Notes: a model not told the origin generated them from the sequence alone. A DNA stretch of 64,000 nucleotides from Castor canadensis (GCF_047511655.1 NC_133405.1:91919046-91983045), one strand, 5' to 3'. Shown: positions 23,199 through 34,154, counted from the stretch's first letter. A program made the numbers and translations.

Positions 23199-23387
23199 AC
23201 TGGGCATGATGGTACACACTTACATTCCCAGCTATTTGAGAGGCAGAAGTAGAAGGATTGCAGTCCAAGGCCAGCCTGGGCAAAAGCATGAGACTCTGTG
23301 AAAGTAACTAAAGCAAAAAAGGCTGAGGGCATAGTTCAAGTGATGTGAGGCCCTAAATTCAAAACCTCAGTATCACCAAAAAAAATG
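23199..23387 (+). mobile_element. Dimeric SINE, diverged
   Basis: The left arm is closer to B1 ('actgggcatgatggtacaca'); the right arm is shortened ('aagtgatgtgaggccc'). Confidence 0.75.
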
Positions 23388-23402
23388 CAATATGATTGTA
23401 CA

Positions 23403-23524
23403 AAAAGTCTGTGCATGTCTGTAATCCCAGCACTCCAGAGGTGGAGTCAGGAGGATTGAGATTTCAGGAACAGCCTGGGCTACATGGCAAGATCTTGTCT
23501 CAAAACACACACACACACACACAA
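23403..23524 (+). mobile_element. B1-like SINE with (CA)n tail
   Basis: B1-like text to 'gtctcaaaa', then nine CA units. Confidence 0.8.
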
Positions 23525-23535
23525 ATCCAATAGAG

Positions 23536-23622
23536 AAGGCTAGGGTGTGGCTCAAGTGGTAGAATGCCTGCCTGGCAAGCATGAGGCCCTTGTTCAAACC
23601 CAGTACCACCAAAAAAAAAAAA
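23536..23622 (+). mobile_element. tRNA-class SINE
   Basis: Full monomer with a 12-base A-run. Confidence 0.9.
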
Positions 23623-23723
23623 TCCAGTGGAATCTACTGGTAAAAAAAAAAAGAAAGAAAAAGCTCTAAGTGAGTCCAGCAAGATGGAGAATATAAGGTC
23701 AAATTCAAAGACCAATGTATATC

Positions 23724-24080
23724 TGTGTTAGCTTTACATTACTACAGAGAAATACTGAGGCAGTTAGTTTATGAAAAGAAAATGGTTTATTTAGCTCACC
23801 ATTCTGGAGGTTCCAGTCCAAGATTTGGTAGCTCCATTTCTTTGGGCCTCTGGTGAGGACACTTGGATGGCAATGGTGGTAAGCCCGTGTCAGCAAACTA
23901 CTCACATCACTAGCCTGGAAGCAGAGAGAGATAGAACTGATAGGGTCCCACAGGGATGAGGACACATCCCCAATGACCTAAGGACCTCCCATAAGGCTCC
24001 ACCTTCTAAAGGTCCACAGCAATTCCCAATAGCACCACTGGGGATGAATCCTGTAGGGGACACACATCCAAACTATAGCA
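23724..24080 (-). mobile_element. Solo LTR, ERVL-MaLR type
   Basis: TG...CA termini (tgtgttag ... actatagca) with a perfect 5-bp target duplication ATATC at 23719-23723 and 24081-24085, the size typical of ERVL/MaLR. Internal text (ggtttatttagctcaccattctgg, ggcctctggtgaggac, atccaaactatagca) is the complement of a MaLR LTR. Removing it restores continuous LINE-1 ORF2. Confidence 0.75.
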
Positions 24081-24170
24081 ATATCTATATACTGGCAATG
24101 AATAATGGAACATGGAAAAAATTAAATACCATTCACAGTAACATCTAAAAACATGACAGAAATAAATATA

Positions 24171-24277
24171 ACAGCACATCCCTGTAGTTCAAGCTACTTG
24201 GGAGCCTGAGGCAAGATGAGTTTAAAGACAGCCTGGGCAACATAGGAGATCCCATCAAAAAAAAAAGAAAAGAAATC
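24171..24277 (+). mobile_element. B1-like SINE
   Basis: Diverged copy ending 'atcccatcaaaaaaaaaa'. Confidence 0.7.
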
Positions 24278-24310
24278 TGACAAAAGATGTGAAAGACCTG
24301 TACACCTGGT

Positions 24311-24676
24311 TGTTAGTCAGCTTTGTATTACTCTAACAAAATGCCTGAGGCCATTAACTTATAAGAAGAAAATGGTTATTTTGGCTCATGGTTCTGGAAG
24401 TTTCAGTTGAAGATCAAGTGGCCCCATTGCTTTGGGCCTCTGGAAAGGGTGGTACATCATGGTGAGAGTATGTGACAGAGCAAAACTATTTATGTCACAA
24501 GCCAGGAAGCAGAAAGAGAGGAGATAAAAAGAGACTGGGGTCCCACAATCCTCTTTGAGGACATGGCTGCAATGACCTAAGGACCTCTCAACAGGTCCCA
24601 CCTCACAATAGTGCCACCCTGGGGACCAAATGTTTAACAAAAGGTCCTTCAGGGGGCACTCGCCCAAACCATAGCA
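24311..24676 (-). mobile_element. Second LTR of the same MaLR-type family
   Basis: Begins tgttagtc and ends ccatagca, collinear with the LTR 230 bp upstream. No flanking duplication could be seen. It lies in the same LINE-1 ORF2. Confidence 0.65.
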
Positions 24677-24832
24677 ATCTATATTGCTAAGAGAAAGAAG
24701 AGCAAAATAGATGGAAAACTTAGCATTAATAGGTTGGAAACTTAGTATTGTTACAATATCAATTCCCTCCATGTAATCCCTGTGAAAGTCCCAGCAGGTT
24801 TTTTTTTTTTGTAGAAATTGACACCTTACAAG

Positions 24833-25032
24833 TCTCGAGTAGCTCACGCCTATAATCCTAGCTACTTGGGAGGCTGAGATCAGGAAGATCAAGATTCAAG
24901 GCCAGCCCAGGCAAATAGTTCATGAGACCCCCATCTCCAAAATAACCAGAGCAAAATGAACTGGCGGTGTGGCTCAAGTGATAGAGTACCTGCTTTACAA
25001 ATCCTGAGTTAAAACCCCAGTTCCACAAAAGA
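24833..25032 (+). mobile_element. Dimeric SINE
   Basis: Both arms are present; its A-rich tail is the seed of the following purine tract. Confidence 0.85.
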
Positions 25033-25240
25033 AAGAGAGGAAGAGAGAAAGAGAAAGAAGGAAAGAAAGAAAGAGGAAGGAAAGAAAAAAGGAAGAAAGA
25101 AAAAAAAGAAGGAAAGAAAGAATAAAGGAAGGAAGGAAAGAGGGAAGGAAGGAAGAAAAAGGAAAGAAAGGAAGGAAGGAAGGAAGGATGGAAAGAAAGA
25201 AAGAAAAGAAAGAAGGAGGGAGGGAGGAAAGAAGAAAAAG
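25029..25240 (+). repeat. (GAAA/GGAA)n purine tract
   Basis: About 210 bases of nearly pure A and G with shifting gaaa, ggaa and aagaaa units. Confidence 0.95.
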
Positions 25241-25493
25241 TTGTCAAGATGATTCTAAAATTCATATGGAAAGGCATTGCAGAACCTGGTACAGAGTGTA
25301 GAAGGTTTCAGCCTTCCCACAGGCTCAGGGCTATCCGTGGATCCCACACAGAGAGGAAAACAGTTGAAAGATCTCCAGTCACCAACAGATCTACAAAGGA
25401 TTTGAATGAGCAATTTCCTGAAGTAGAAAACCCAAAAAGCTAATAGGCATAAGATGCTTAAATGCATGAGTTATCAGAAAAAATATAAGATAG

Positions 25494-25716
25494 TTTGGTG
25501 CCAGTGACTCACACCTGTAATCCTAGCTACTCAGGAGGCAGAGATCAGGAGGATCACGGTTTGAAGCCAACTAGGGCAAATAGTTTGCAAGACCCTATTT
25601 CAAAAATACTCATCACAAAAATAGGGGGCCAATGGAGTAGCTCAAGTAGTAGAGCACCTACTTAGCAACTGTGAAGCCCTGAGTTCAAACCCCAGTACCC
25701 CCCCCAAAAAAAAAAG
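25494..25716 (+). mobile_element. Dimeric SINE
   Basis: Both arms are well preserved. Linker 'tactcatcacaaaaatagg', tail with a C-run and an A-run. Confidence 0.9.
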
Positions 25717-26535
25717 ACACTTAGCCTGGGAACAGCTACCTGGGGAAATGACTCCTCTGGGCACAAAAAAGTGTTTGCAAAAAAAATAAATACTTATTGC
25801 AAAGATGGTCACCTGTCTTGAAGGGAGCATCCAGCAGGACCCATCCTTGGTTTAAAGGGCTGTTCAGCATGTGCGCTGGAATTTGCTTAAGTATATCTTG
25901 AACAACCTTCAGAGGAGAAAATAAGATGCTCTTGTATATACAATAAGAAATATCACTTTCATTAAAATGCATGTGTTCCTTACAAGAGCAAATGCTTCTT
26001 CTTGATCAAGACATAGTGATATAGTGTTTTTTTTAATTTTGTATTAGGTATGGAAGGAAAAAATTGGATTTGTTAAATACACTTTCTTGGAAAGTTGAGA
26101 GGAAAGGGGGAGGATCCAATTTCTTTAACATTTAATACTAACGATAGAGATATTGTAATTTTATTCAAGTAATCAAATACATTTTTTGCAACAGAAACAA
26201 AAAAAAGGGGTGTTCAGACATCTATGTAATGCAGACCAACCTTGAAATCTTTGGGCCCAATTGATAAAAATAGTGAAACAGTAAGAATGATTAAATATCC
26301 CAGCTGTCAGAACAAAGGGGAGCACTTTTCCTAAGATGAATTTGAGCCAAACCCCCAACCTTCTTTTTCACTATAAATACCCTTGATGTAAAAATATTCA
26401 TTGTACCTGTTATCAGATGTGCCTGCACCCAGGTCTAGGCTGTGTACTATCTCTCCTCTGCTTTGCTTTACTAATAAAATTCCTTGGTCTCTACCTCAAT
26501 GTGTCCTAAAATTCTTTTTTGTGACAATATTGTGA
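25717..26535 (+). mobile_element. Probable endogenous retrovirus LTR
   Basis: Only the right half is supported by signals: a TATA-like tataaata at 26373, AATAAA at 26473, a T-rich stretch and an end near 'ttttttgtgaca'. The left boundary is not visible. Family unknown. Confidence 0.45.
26373..26380 (+). promoter_or_regulatory. TATA-like box of the LTR
   Basis: tataaata located about 100 bp upstream of AATAAA (26473-26478), the usual order in an LTR. Activity is unknown. Confidence 0.4.
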
Positions 26536-26677
26536 ACTTGGTACCCAAGAGCCAGATGGAGGCCTCCTCCCTTTTGGAAACCTCCCTGGAGCATTGAAAG
26601 TTCTGGTAATAGAATGAGTGTGGATAATAAGAAATAAAAAGAAACAAAGAGAAGAAAAGAGGAACAGAAAGTGGGTA

Positions 26678-26969
26678 CAGTTGGCTCTCCATATCTTTGA
26701 GTTTCACATCCACGGATTCAATTAGCTGAATACACAAACTTATTTTCTTGTCATTTTCCCCTAAGCAATACAGTATAACTTTACATTTTATTAGGAATTC
26801 GAAGTTATCTACAGATTATTTAAACTATATGGAAGAAGGCACTCCGCAGAGTACTTTCCTGACATATGCAAAGCCCTGGGTTCCATCCCCAGCACTGCAA
26901 AAAAAAAAAAAAGAAGAGAGAGATAGCAAGCAAGATATGATGCAGGGGGATATGCATGAGGGATGACTG
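26678..26969 (+). mobile_element. Tigger-type (TcMar) MITE
   Basis: Starts cagttggctctccatatc and ends gggatgactg, flanked by TA on both sides (26676-26677 and 26970-26971). Internal 'caatacagtataactttacatt' and 'gttatctacagattatttaaa' fit a Tigger MITE. An ID-like SINE is inserted at about 26835. Confidence 0.75.
26835..26912 (+). mobile_element. ID-like SINE
   Basis: Ends 'ccctgggttccatccccagcactgc' plus an A-run; nested in the Tigger MITE. Confidence 0.7.
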
Positions 26970-26971
26970 TA

Positions 26972-27553
26972 TTCCCTTGGCCTAGTCACTTCCCCATGGC
27001 ATTCAGCCTTTAGCATCTGTTCTTCTATAAGGAGGAAACAGCCACATCTGTCCTCTAGTAACAGAATGCCTAAGGGAGCCCGGCTCAGACACACTCTCTG
27101 TCCATGGCTAGCTAGTCTTGGTCACATGCTGCTGCAGCTCTTGCCCACTCCTCCCACCAGTGCTGCAGCTGCCTGGAGCAGGCGTGGACAGGCATCTAGC
27201 CCCACGGTACTTATCTGCTGTGATCTACTGAGGGCGAGGGCTAGCCATGGGGAGATTAGAAACACAACAATCACAGCAGCCATTCTCCATCTGACCACAT
27301 GATCACCAGACAACTGATTTCTAGTCCACACAACAGCCCTGCCAGTGCCCTGACTGTGCTCGGCCATGGGTTTATTTCCCTGGACTCACTCATGAACTTA
27401 TGCTCTGATATCCCCAGAAATGACCCTTGTCCACTCTCAGGGAAGCTAAAGGTAAATGATGACCCAGAGACTTTTCAGCTTCTCTTCCTGTGGAACTCTT
27501 CACCTACTCATACTGATACTGTCCCTACCATAACCCACTAGCTGTGTGCTTCT
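26972..27553. other. Unassigned, GC-richer sequence
   Basis: Short open frames occur on both strands but none is convincing. It may be retroviral internal sequence following the LTR at 26.5 kb. Confidence 0.35.
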
Positions 27554-27566
27554 CATTTTGGTTTTT

Positions 27567-28583
27567 CTTTTTTCTCATTTTCTTTTTTTTTATTCATATG
27601 TGCATACAATGTTTGGGTCATTTCTCCCCCTTTCCCCCACCCCCTCCCTTAACCCCCCCGCTCCCTCCCTCTCCCCCGCTCCCTCCCTCTCCCCCCCACC
27701 CCCTCGATACCCGGCAGAAACTATTTTGCCCTTATTTCTAATTTTGTTGTAGAGAGAGTATAAGCAATAATAGGAAGGAACAAGGGGTTTTGCTGGTTGA
27801 GATAAGGATAGCTATACAGGGAGTTGACTCACATTGATTTCCTGTGCGTGTGTGTTACCTTCTAGGTTAATTCTTTTTGCTCTAACCTTTTCTCTAGTTC
27901 CTGGTCCCCTTCTCCTATTGGCCTCAATTGGTTTAAGGTATCTGCTTTAGTTTCTCTGCGTTGAGGGCAACAAATGCTAGCTAGTTTTTTAGGTGTCTTA
28001 CCTATCCTCACCCCTCCCTTGTGTGCTCTCGCTTTATCATGTGCTCATAGTCTAATCCCCTTGTTGTGTTTGCCCTTGATCTAATGTCCACATATGAGGG
28101 AGAACATACGATTTTTGGTCTTTTGGGCCAGGCTAACCTCACTCAGAATGATGTTCTCCAATTCCATCCATTTACCGGCGAATGATAACATTTCGTTCTT
28201 CTTCATGGCTGCATAAAATTCCATTGTGCATAGATACCACATTTTCTTGATCCATTTGTCAGTAGTGGGGCATCTTGGCTGTTTCCATAGCTTGGCTATT
28301 GTGAATAGTGCCGCAATAAACATGGGTGTGCAGGTGCCTCTGGAGTAACCTGTCACATTCTTTTGCGTATATCCCCAAGAGTAGTATTGCTGGATCATAT
28401 GGTAGATCAATGTTTAGCTTTTTAAGTAGCCTCCAATTTTTTTTCCAGAGTGGTTGTACTAGTTTACATTCCCACCAGCAGTGTAAGAGGGTTCCTTTTT
28501 CCCTGCATCCTCGCCAACACCTGTTGTTAGTGGTGTTGCTAATGATGGCTATTCTAACAGGGGTGAGGTGGAATCTTAGTGCC
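27567..28583 (-). mobile_element. Young lineage-specific LINE-1, 5'-truncated, inverted
   Basis: About 1 kb: poly-A (T on plus at 27581-27590), a G-rich 3' UTR tract (complement of 27625-27705), then the ORF2 C-terminal end as a 109-codon open frame (28081-28410 minus) with CTMEFYAAMKKNEMLSFAGK. The 5' break is at 28583. Near-identical 13-bp flanks (cattttggttttt at 27554-27566; catttaggttttt at 28584-28596, one mismatch) are the target duplication. Confidence 0.9.
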
Positions 28584-28599
28584 CATTTAGGTTTTTAAA

Positions 28600-29050
28600 A
28601 TGAAACAATACATTACTTAGGGATACATAGATGGGAGGTAAAGCTTTCACAAAAAGCAAGGGAGTGAGAACAAAAAGGTCAAGATAGTGGTTTCCTCCCG
28701 GTCAGAGGAAGGAGATAGGTGAAGGGATCCACAGGAGGCTTGTAAAGCACTGGAATATTCTAGTTCTTAAGCTAATTAGTGAGTATGTGGGTGTTTTATT
28801 ATACTTCTTTAAACAGTACATATAAGTTTTAGAAACTTTTCTGTATGTTGATGCATTTAAAATTTTAAAAAGACCACAAAGAGATTTCAAACTAAATAAC
28901 TTTTACACCTAACGGAACACACAGACTCAAAGAGAATCATAACAAACACATTAGAATATCTGTCCATGCTGGGGCAGGTGTTGGAAATGAGAGTGGAGAG
29001 TAAAGATAAAATGGAATGAATGAACGAATGAATAAATACATACATACATA
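28600..29050. other. Unassigned AT-rich sequence
   Basis: No clear repeat; ends in a (gaat/ataca)n-like low-complexity patch at 29010-29050. Confidence 0.4.
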
Positions 29051-29105
29051 GACCTGCATAGCACGTGCAAGGCCCTAAATTCAAACCCCATATCACCAAA
29101 AAAAA
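29051..29105 (+). mobile_element. tRNA-class SINE, 5'-truncated
   Basis: Only the B-box half and the A-run remain. Confidence 0.65.
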
Positions 29106-29234
29106 TTATTAAAAACTTATGTTGGATGAGACACTGTCAAGAAAATGACAAACAAGCTATAGACTGGAAGAAAATATTTGCAAAAGACATATCTGATTAA
29201 GGACTGATATCCAAAATATACAAACAATAATACG

Positions 29235-29515
29235 AAAACAAACAACCCTCTCACTACTGGGTAGTATGTTGAAGAGCTTATAGAGGGGAAGGCTGTTCAC
29301 CTCATGGTAGACAGAGAGAGATAGACAGACAGACAGACAGATCTGGATCAAATGTATCCTTCAAAGGCATGGCCCCAGAGACCTACTTCCTCCAGCTAAA
29401 TCCCCACTTCCTAAAGTTTCTACCACCTCCCAAAAATAGCACCACCAGCCATGGACCAGATCCCCAACATATGAGTATGTGGGAGATATTTTATATTCAA
29501 ACAATAACACCATCC
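29235..29515 (-). mobile_element. MaLR-type LTR fragment, inverted
   Basis: Complement text 'acctcatggtagacagagagag ... acctacttcctccag ... cacttcctaaagtttctaccacc', related to the 24 kb LTRs. Contains (gaca)n at 29320-29342. Confidence 0.55.
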
Positions 29516-29681
29516 ATCAGTGGCTCCATTACTTTGGGCCTGAGGTTGAACGTCATGGTGTCAATATATTGAAGACATATCTGTACTTCCATGTTCATTG
29601 CAGTACTATTCACAATAGTCAAGAAATGGAAACAATCTAAGTGTCACTAATGAATGGATAAAGAAAATTTGGTACATATAC

Positions 29682-29812
29682 GTGCTGGAGCCTGGCATCC
29701 TAGCTATGCAAGGAAGCACAAATGGGAACATAGAGGTCTAGGCTGTCCCAGGAATAAAGAAAAACCCTCTTTGAAAATAACTAAAGCAAAAAGGGATGGA
29801 GGCATGGCAGAT
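29682..29812 (+). mobile_element. Diverged SINE (B1-like with truncated right arm)
   Basis: Resembles the dimer linker 'gaaaataactaaagcaaaaagg' followed by 'gatggaggcatggcag'. Confidence 0.55.
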
Positions 29813-29892
29813 GGATATGTTTAACCTGATTTAAGCATTACACAATGTACACATGCACCGAAACATCACATTATCTCATTAATACGTACAAT

Positions 29893-29968
29893 TCCTTTTT
29901 GCCATGCTGGGACTCAAACCCAGGACCTTACACATGCTAGGCAAGTGCTCCACTACATCACCAGCCCT
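29893..29968 (-). mobile_element. ID-like SINE, inverted
   Basis: 'gctgggactcaaacccaggaccttacacatgctaggcaagtgctccactaca' is the complement of an ID body. Confidence 0.75.
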
Positions 29969-29977
29969 TGTACATTT

Positions 29978-30056
29978 TTACTCTCTCTTACTCTCTGTCT
30001 CCCTCTCTCTCTTACTCTCTTTCTCTCTCTTACTCTCTCTCTCTTTCTCTCTCATT
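29978..30056 (+). repeat. (TCTC)n pyrimidine tract
   Basis: About 75 bases of ctct/tact repeats next to the preceding SINE. Confidence 0.9.
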
Positions 30057-30172
30057 ATATATTAATTGTACAAAGGGGTTTCATTGTGATATTTCCATAC
30101 ATGCATATAATGTACTTTGATAAAATTCATCCAATTGTTATGATTTCCTATATCAATTTAAACATGAATTTA

Positions 30173-30361
30173 AGGGCTGAGGAGTGGCTCAAGCAGTAGA
30201 GTGCTTGCCTAGCAAGTGCAAGGCCCTGAGTTCAAACTCCAGTACTGCCAAAAAAGTAATTTAATTTTGAAAAAGAAAACAACTCAATTAAAAAACAGGG
30301 CCAGGGCTGGCGTAGGGGCTCAAGTAGTAGAGCACCTGCCTAGCAAGCATGAGGCTCTGAG
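30173..30361 (+). mobile_element. Two tRNA-class SINEs in tandem
   Basis: Full copy at 30173-30257 and a 3'-truncated copy at 30300-30361. Confidence 0.8.
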
Positions 30362-30377
30362 AAACTGCCAGAAAACA

Positions 30378-30517
30378 GGCCAGGTGTAGTGGCACGCGCC
30401 AGCACTAGGGAGACTAAAGCAAGAGAATCACAAGTTTGAGTCTAGACTAGGCTACCTTGTGAGTTCCAAGCCAGCCTGCACTACATAGCAAAATCCTGTT
30501 CCCCCCTCTAAAAAAAT
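30378..30517 (+). mobile_element. B1-like SINE with internal duplication
   Basis: 'ctaggctacct' and 'ctgcactacatag' halves indicate a partial duplication of the middle. Confidence 0.75.
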
Positions 30518-30914
30518 GTATAAGACCTAAACAACTCATCAAAGAATATAGAGATTATATAAATAAGCATGTGAAAAGGATATTCCTTATATGTCATCAG
30601 GGAAATGCAAATGAAGACAACAATTATATACCACTGCATACCTATCAGAATTGCCAAAATCCAGAATGCTGACAACACCAAATGCTGATGAAGATGAGGA
30701 GTAACAGGAACTTCATTGCTGGTAGAAATGCAAAACGATGCAGCCACTCTAGAAAAGAATCTGACAGTTTCTTACAAAACTAAACATACTCTTAATCATA
30801 CAAATCAGCAATCATATTCCTTGGTAATTTACCCAAGTGCATTGAACACTATTTCCACATTAAACACCTGAACACAAATGTGTATAGCAGCTTTATTCAT
30901 AATTGCCCAAACTT

Positions 30915-31030
30915 AGCCAGGCATGGTGGTCACACCTGTAATCCCAGAACTCAGGAGGAGGTGGAGATAAGAGAATCACCAACTCTAGGCAAGTCTGTAC
31001 TACATAGTGAGACCATGTCTCAAAAAGAAA
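30915..31030 (+). mobile_element. B1-like SINE
   Basis: 'agccaggcatggtggtcacacctgtaatcccag' to 'gaccatgtctcaaaaag'. Confidence 0.85.
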
Positions 31031-31590
31031 ATGCCCAAACTCTGAAGCAACCAAAATGTCCTTCTGTAGGTGAGTGAATAAACAAACTGTGGAATATCTT
31101 AATCAGTGCTAAGAAGAAATGAACTATCAAGTCCTGAAGACACGGAAGAACTGTAAATGCATATCACTAAGTGAGAGATACCAACCTGAAGAGCCTAGAT
31201 ACCATATGATTCCTAAATAATGAAATTCTGGAAAAGCTAAAACTATGGAGAGAGTAAAAAGATGAGTGGCTGCCAGGGGTTAGAGGAAAGAGAGGGATGA
31301 ATAGATGAAGAAGAGGACTTTTGAGCAGTGACACCACTCCATATAGCACTCCAGTGAATACATGCCAGTATACATTTGTCAAAACCCATAGACTGTACAG
31401 CACCAAAAGTGATGACACATCAACGTAGGTTTATGAGCTGTAACAAATACATCTCACTACTCTGTTGTCAGATGTTGGTAGGAGGGGAGATTGTGCTTGT
31501 GTGAGAGCAGGGGTATATGTAAACTCTGAACACTCAATTTTGCAGAGAACATAAACCTGCTTTAAAAAATAAAGGAAATAAATTCGTTTT

Positions 31591-32105
31591 TATCTTCCAG
31601 ATCTGGGACTGATTTAGAGCCTGAAATCAGACATAAAGTCAAATTCTGCAGGTTGCTGACTTAAAATACAGGTTGAATTCACAGGACTCCTAGGTCTCTT
31701 ATGTGAAAACAAGGCTACTGATTGGGGAAAGAGAGAACTGAAATAGAAATGTCAGAGTTGCTTTGGATAGGTCTGAATGTCCTAAACCTAGCCTTCACTG
31801 AGCCTCCCTTGGCAGCAGAGGCAGCCCTTCCTTTCCAGTATAATGGTGCTGCTCCTGCATGATTTAGGGACCCTCTCAATATTTAGCAAATCTTTCTCAA
31901 GATACACCAATATCATCCCTTGCTGCTTCCAGACCCATTACTGCATTCAGATTCCTTTATGTCCCAGAGAAACACACACATACACACGTAAGTGATATAA
32001 TAAAACTAATGTGTATTGGCAGAAACCTCAGTAGTATGTGAGGAAGTTAGACTCTATGAATGATAGATCAGAGGAAAGAAATGTCACTTTAGATTGAGTC
32101 ACTTT
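31591..32105. other. Unassigned sequence
   Basis: Mixed composition; an (ACAC)-rich patch at 31970-31990. No gene signal. Confidence 0.4.
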
Positions 32106-32392
32106 TTTACATATAAAATTTGTTATTTTAACCATTTTAATATACAATTAGGTGGTGTTAATTACATTCACAATGTTTTTGCAATCGTCACTATTGTCTA
32201 GTTCCAAAAGTTTTCATCACCTCAAACAAAAACTGCACTCATCATTCCCCCATACTCCCAGTCCCGGTAAACTTCTAACCTACTTTGTTTCTATGATTTT
32301 TCAAAGTCCAAATAATGTCATTTACATGGAATCATATAGTCGTTGTATTTTTTTTGCTGGATCATTTCACTTAGAATAGTATTTTCAAGGTT

Positions 32393-33714
32393 CATCTGAG
32401 ACAAATCAGAGGGTCCCACCTTTCCCTGGGGCACGGGGATAGGGCTGTTAGGCACTAATTAATGCTAGAATCAAATTAAATGCTAGAATTGTTGGTTCTG
32501 TGTTGAGCTTTCATTCAGTCTTTATTGTAAACACCCTTTTAATGCTTTCTGTGTATGGTTAAAACTGTCAAGAACATGCCATTTGATAGGCCTTTCCCTT
32601 ATGCCCGCCAGCCTTGAGTGCAGAATTGTCAGCTAAGCTGCCCTGCTTTGGCAGATAGGGTGTTTTGAACACTCCATGAATGCCTTAAGGAAGCCACACT
32701 GCAACCACAGCTGCTTGCTGCCAAAGCACAACTCCAGCTCCAGAAGCCATGACTGCTTCAAACAGCTTGTGTAGGTCTGTTTGCCATCACAAGCCTCAGT
32801 GGACTCTAGCAGCCATTTTCACCCAGGCAGAAAAGAAGCTCTTCCCCTGGTTGCTCAGCAGAAGGCCTGTGATTACATTTGCATGAAGGGTTGTGCCGTG
32901 ATTGCTGTAAACACCCCAAACTGCATCATTCTGTGTAAGGCCTGCTTGTAGCAGGCATTTTGGTTTACTTTTCAAATCAGGAGACAACCTCCTGGCCTCC
33001 CCCTAGTGTTGCAACATTAGGTCCATTAAAAGGCTTTCTCTGCAGTGGTCTTTTCTTGCCTACTTTTGACCTTTATCATTAGTAGAACTAGCTGAGCTGT
33101 TGACATAAAGAGATGGTAGAAGAATCAACAGAGTGGTGGCAACAGTAGCCTGGAGCAGAAATGAAGAGCAGAGGCAACAGAGCAGTGAGGGACAGTGGAA
33201 GTATATGGAACGTGCTAGAGGGTGGAGAAGGCTATGAAGAGCCAGAGATGAGAAACCATGGTCTCTGGAAGAGTTCCAGGTAGCTTTTAAGCCTTAAGGC
33301 TCAAAGTTACCAACACCCTTGGCCTGAGAGCTATAACAATGGCCACTGTAATGGTTGAGGGTCCCAAGGACTGTCAAGGAGCTGTAACACTAGTAGGTAC
33401 TACCTGCTGCTGCCACTCACTGCTTCTGGAAGCTGAGGGTTATAATAGCTGCCCAATGACATGGTCACTGGTGGTTAAAGTCCAAAGCAATAAGTCTCCT
33501 ACCTGAGTACTTACAACCTCAAGTCTATGGCTTCTAAGGCCTGGAGCAATAATCCCCTAGCACTCAGGACTTGAAAATGTGAGCCTCTGAGTCTGCCAGT
33601 CTGGCACCTGGGCCTTGGGTACGCAAGGGTCTGGGCTGCCAACAGAGTTTCTCACCTGCTCAAGATTTCTATCCAGGTAGAGAAAAAGGACCCTAGCCAG
33701 CTGATTGGTAATAC
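32393..33714. mobile_element. Unidentified 1.3 kb insertion in LINE-1
   Basis: The LINE-1 reads 'aaggttcatct' on the left and resumes at 'catcttgcagctcatgtcc' on the right, positions adjacent in the consensus as I recall it. The insert is not LINE or SINE and starts TG (tgagacaaatcagaggg). An LTR or ERV piece is likely but no family or TSD is clear. Confidence 0.45.
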
Positions 33715-34059
33715 ATCCATCTTGCAGCTCATGTCCAAATTTTATTCCTTTATATGGTTGAATAATATTCCAGTATTTGTACATACCACGTGTTCACATT
33801 TGTTGATGGACACTTGTATTGTTTTTTTGCCTTTTGAATATTGTCAAAATGCTGCAAAAAAGTCGCTTTTCACAGTTCTTTTGGGTGTATCCCTAAGGAG
33901 TGGAATTACTCAGTCATATGGCAATTCTCTGTAGTTTTTTGAGGAACTGACCAATTATTTTACACAATGGCTGCCCCATTTTATATTCCCACCAGCAATG
34001 GGAAGTTTCTCTACATCCTCTTCAATATTTCTTATTTTCTGATTCTAGAGATTATTACG

Positions 34060-34154
34060 GCCAGGCGTAGTGGTTCACACCTGTCATCTCAGCACTCAAG
34101 AAGCAGAGGCAAGAGAATCATGCATGTAAGGCCAGACTGGACTACATAGTGAAG

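Larger units (their letters stand above)
21910..25490 (+). mobile_element. LINE-1 ORF2 in forward orientation, broken by later insertions
   Basis: Collinear ORF2 pieces at 21910-22060, 22630-22890, 23090-23200, 23630-23723, 24081-24170, 24278-24310, 24677-24832 and 25241-25490. They are separated by SINEs at 22890, 23199, 23403, 23536, 24171 and 24833, two LTRs and a purine tract. The reading frame is destroyed. Confidence 0.7.
29106..31590 (+). mobile_element. Old LINE-1 3' end, forward, in pieces
   Basis: ORF2 end and 3' UTR pieces at 29106-29234, 29575-29682, 29812-29892, 30510-30914 and 31031-31590 ('ggaaatgcaaatgaagacaaca', 'gtggctgccaggggttagagg'). They are separated by SINEs and an LTR fragment. 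Confidence 0.7.

Noticed and set aside
24858-25277. 139-aa Ser/Phe/Leu-rich frame
   Set aside because: It reads through the GAAA/GGAA purine tract in complement; low-complexity artefact.
28081-28410. 109-aa frame as a separate protein gene
   Set aside because: It is the ORF2 C-terminal part of a 5'-truncated LINE-1, with target duplication around the element.
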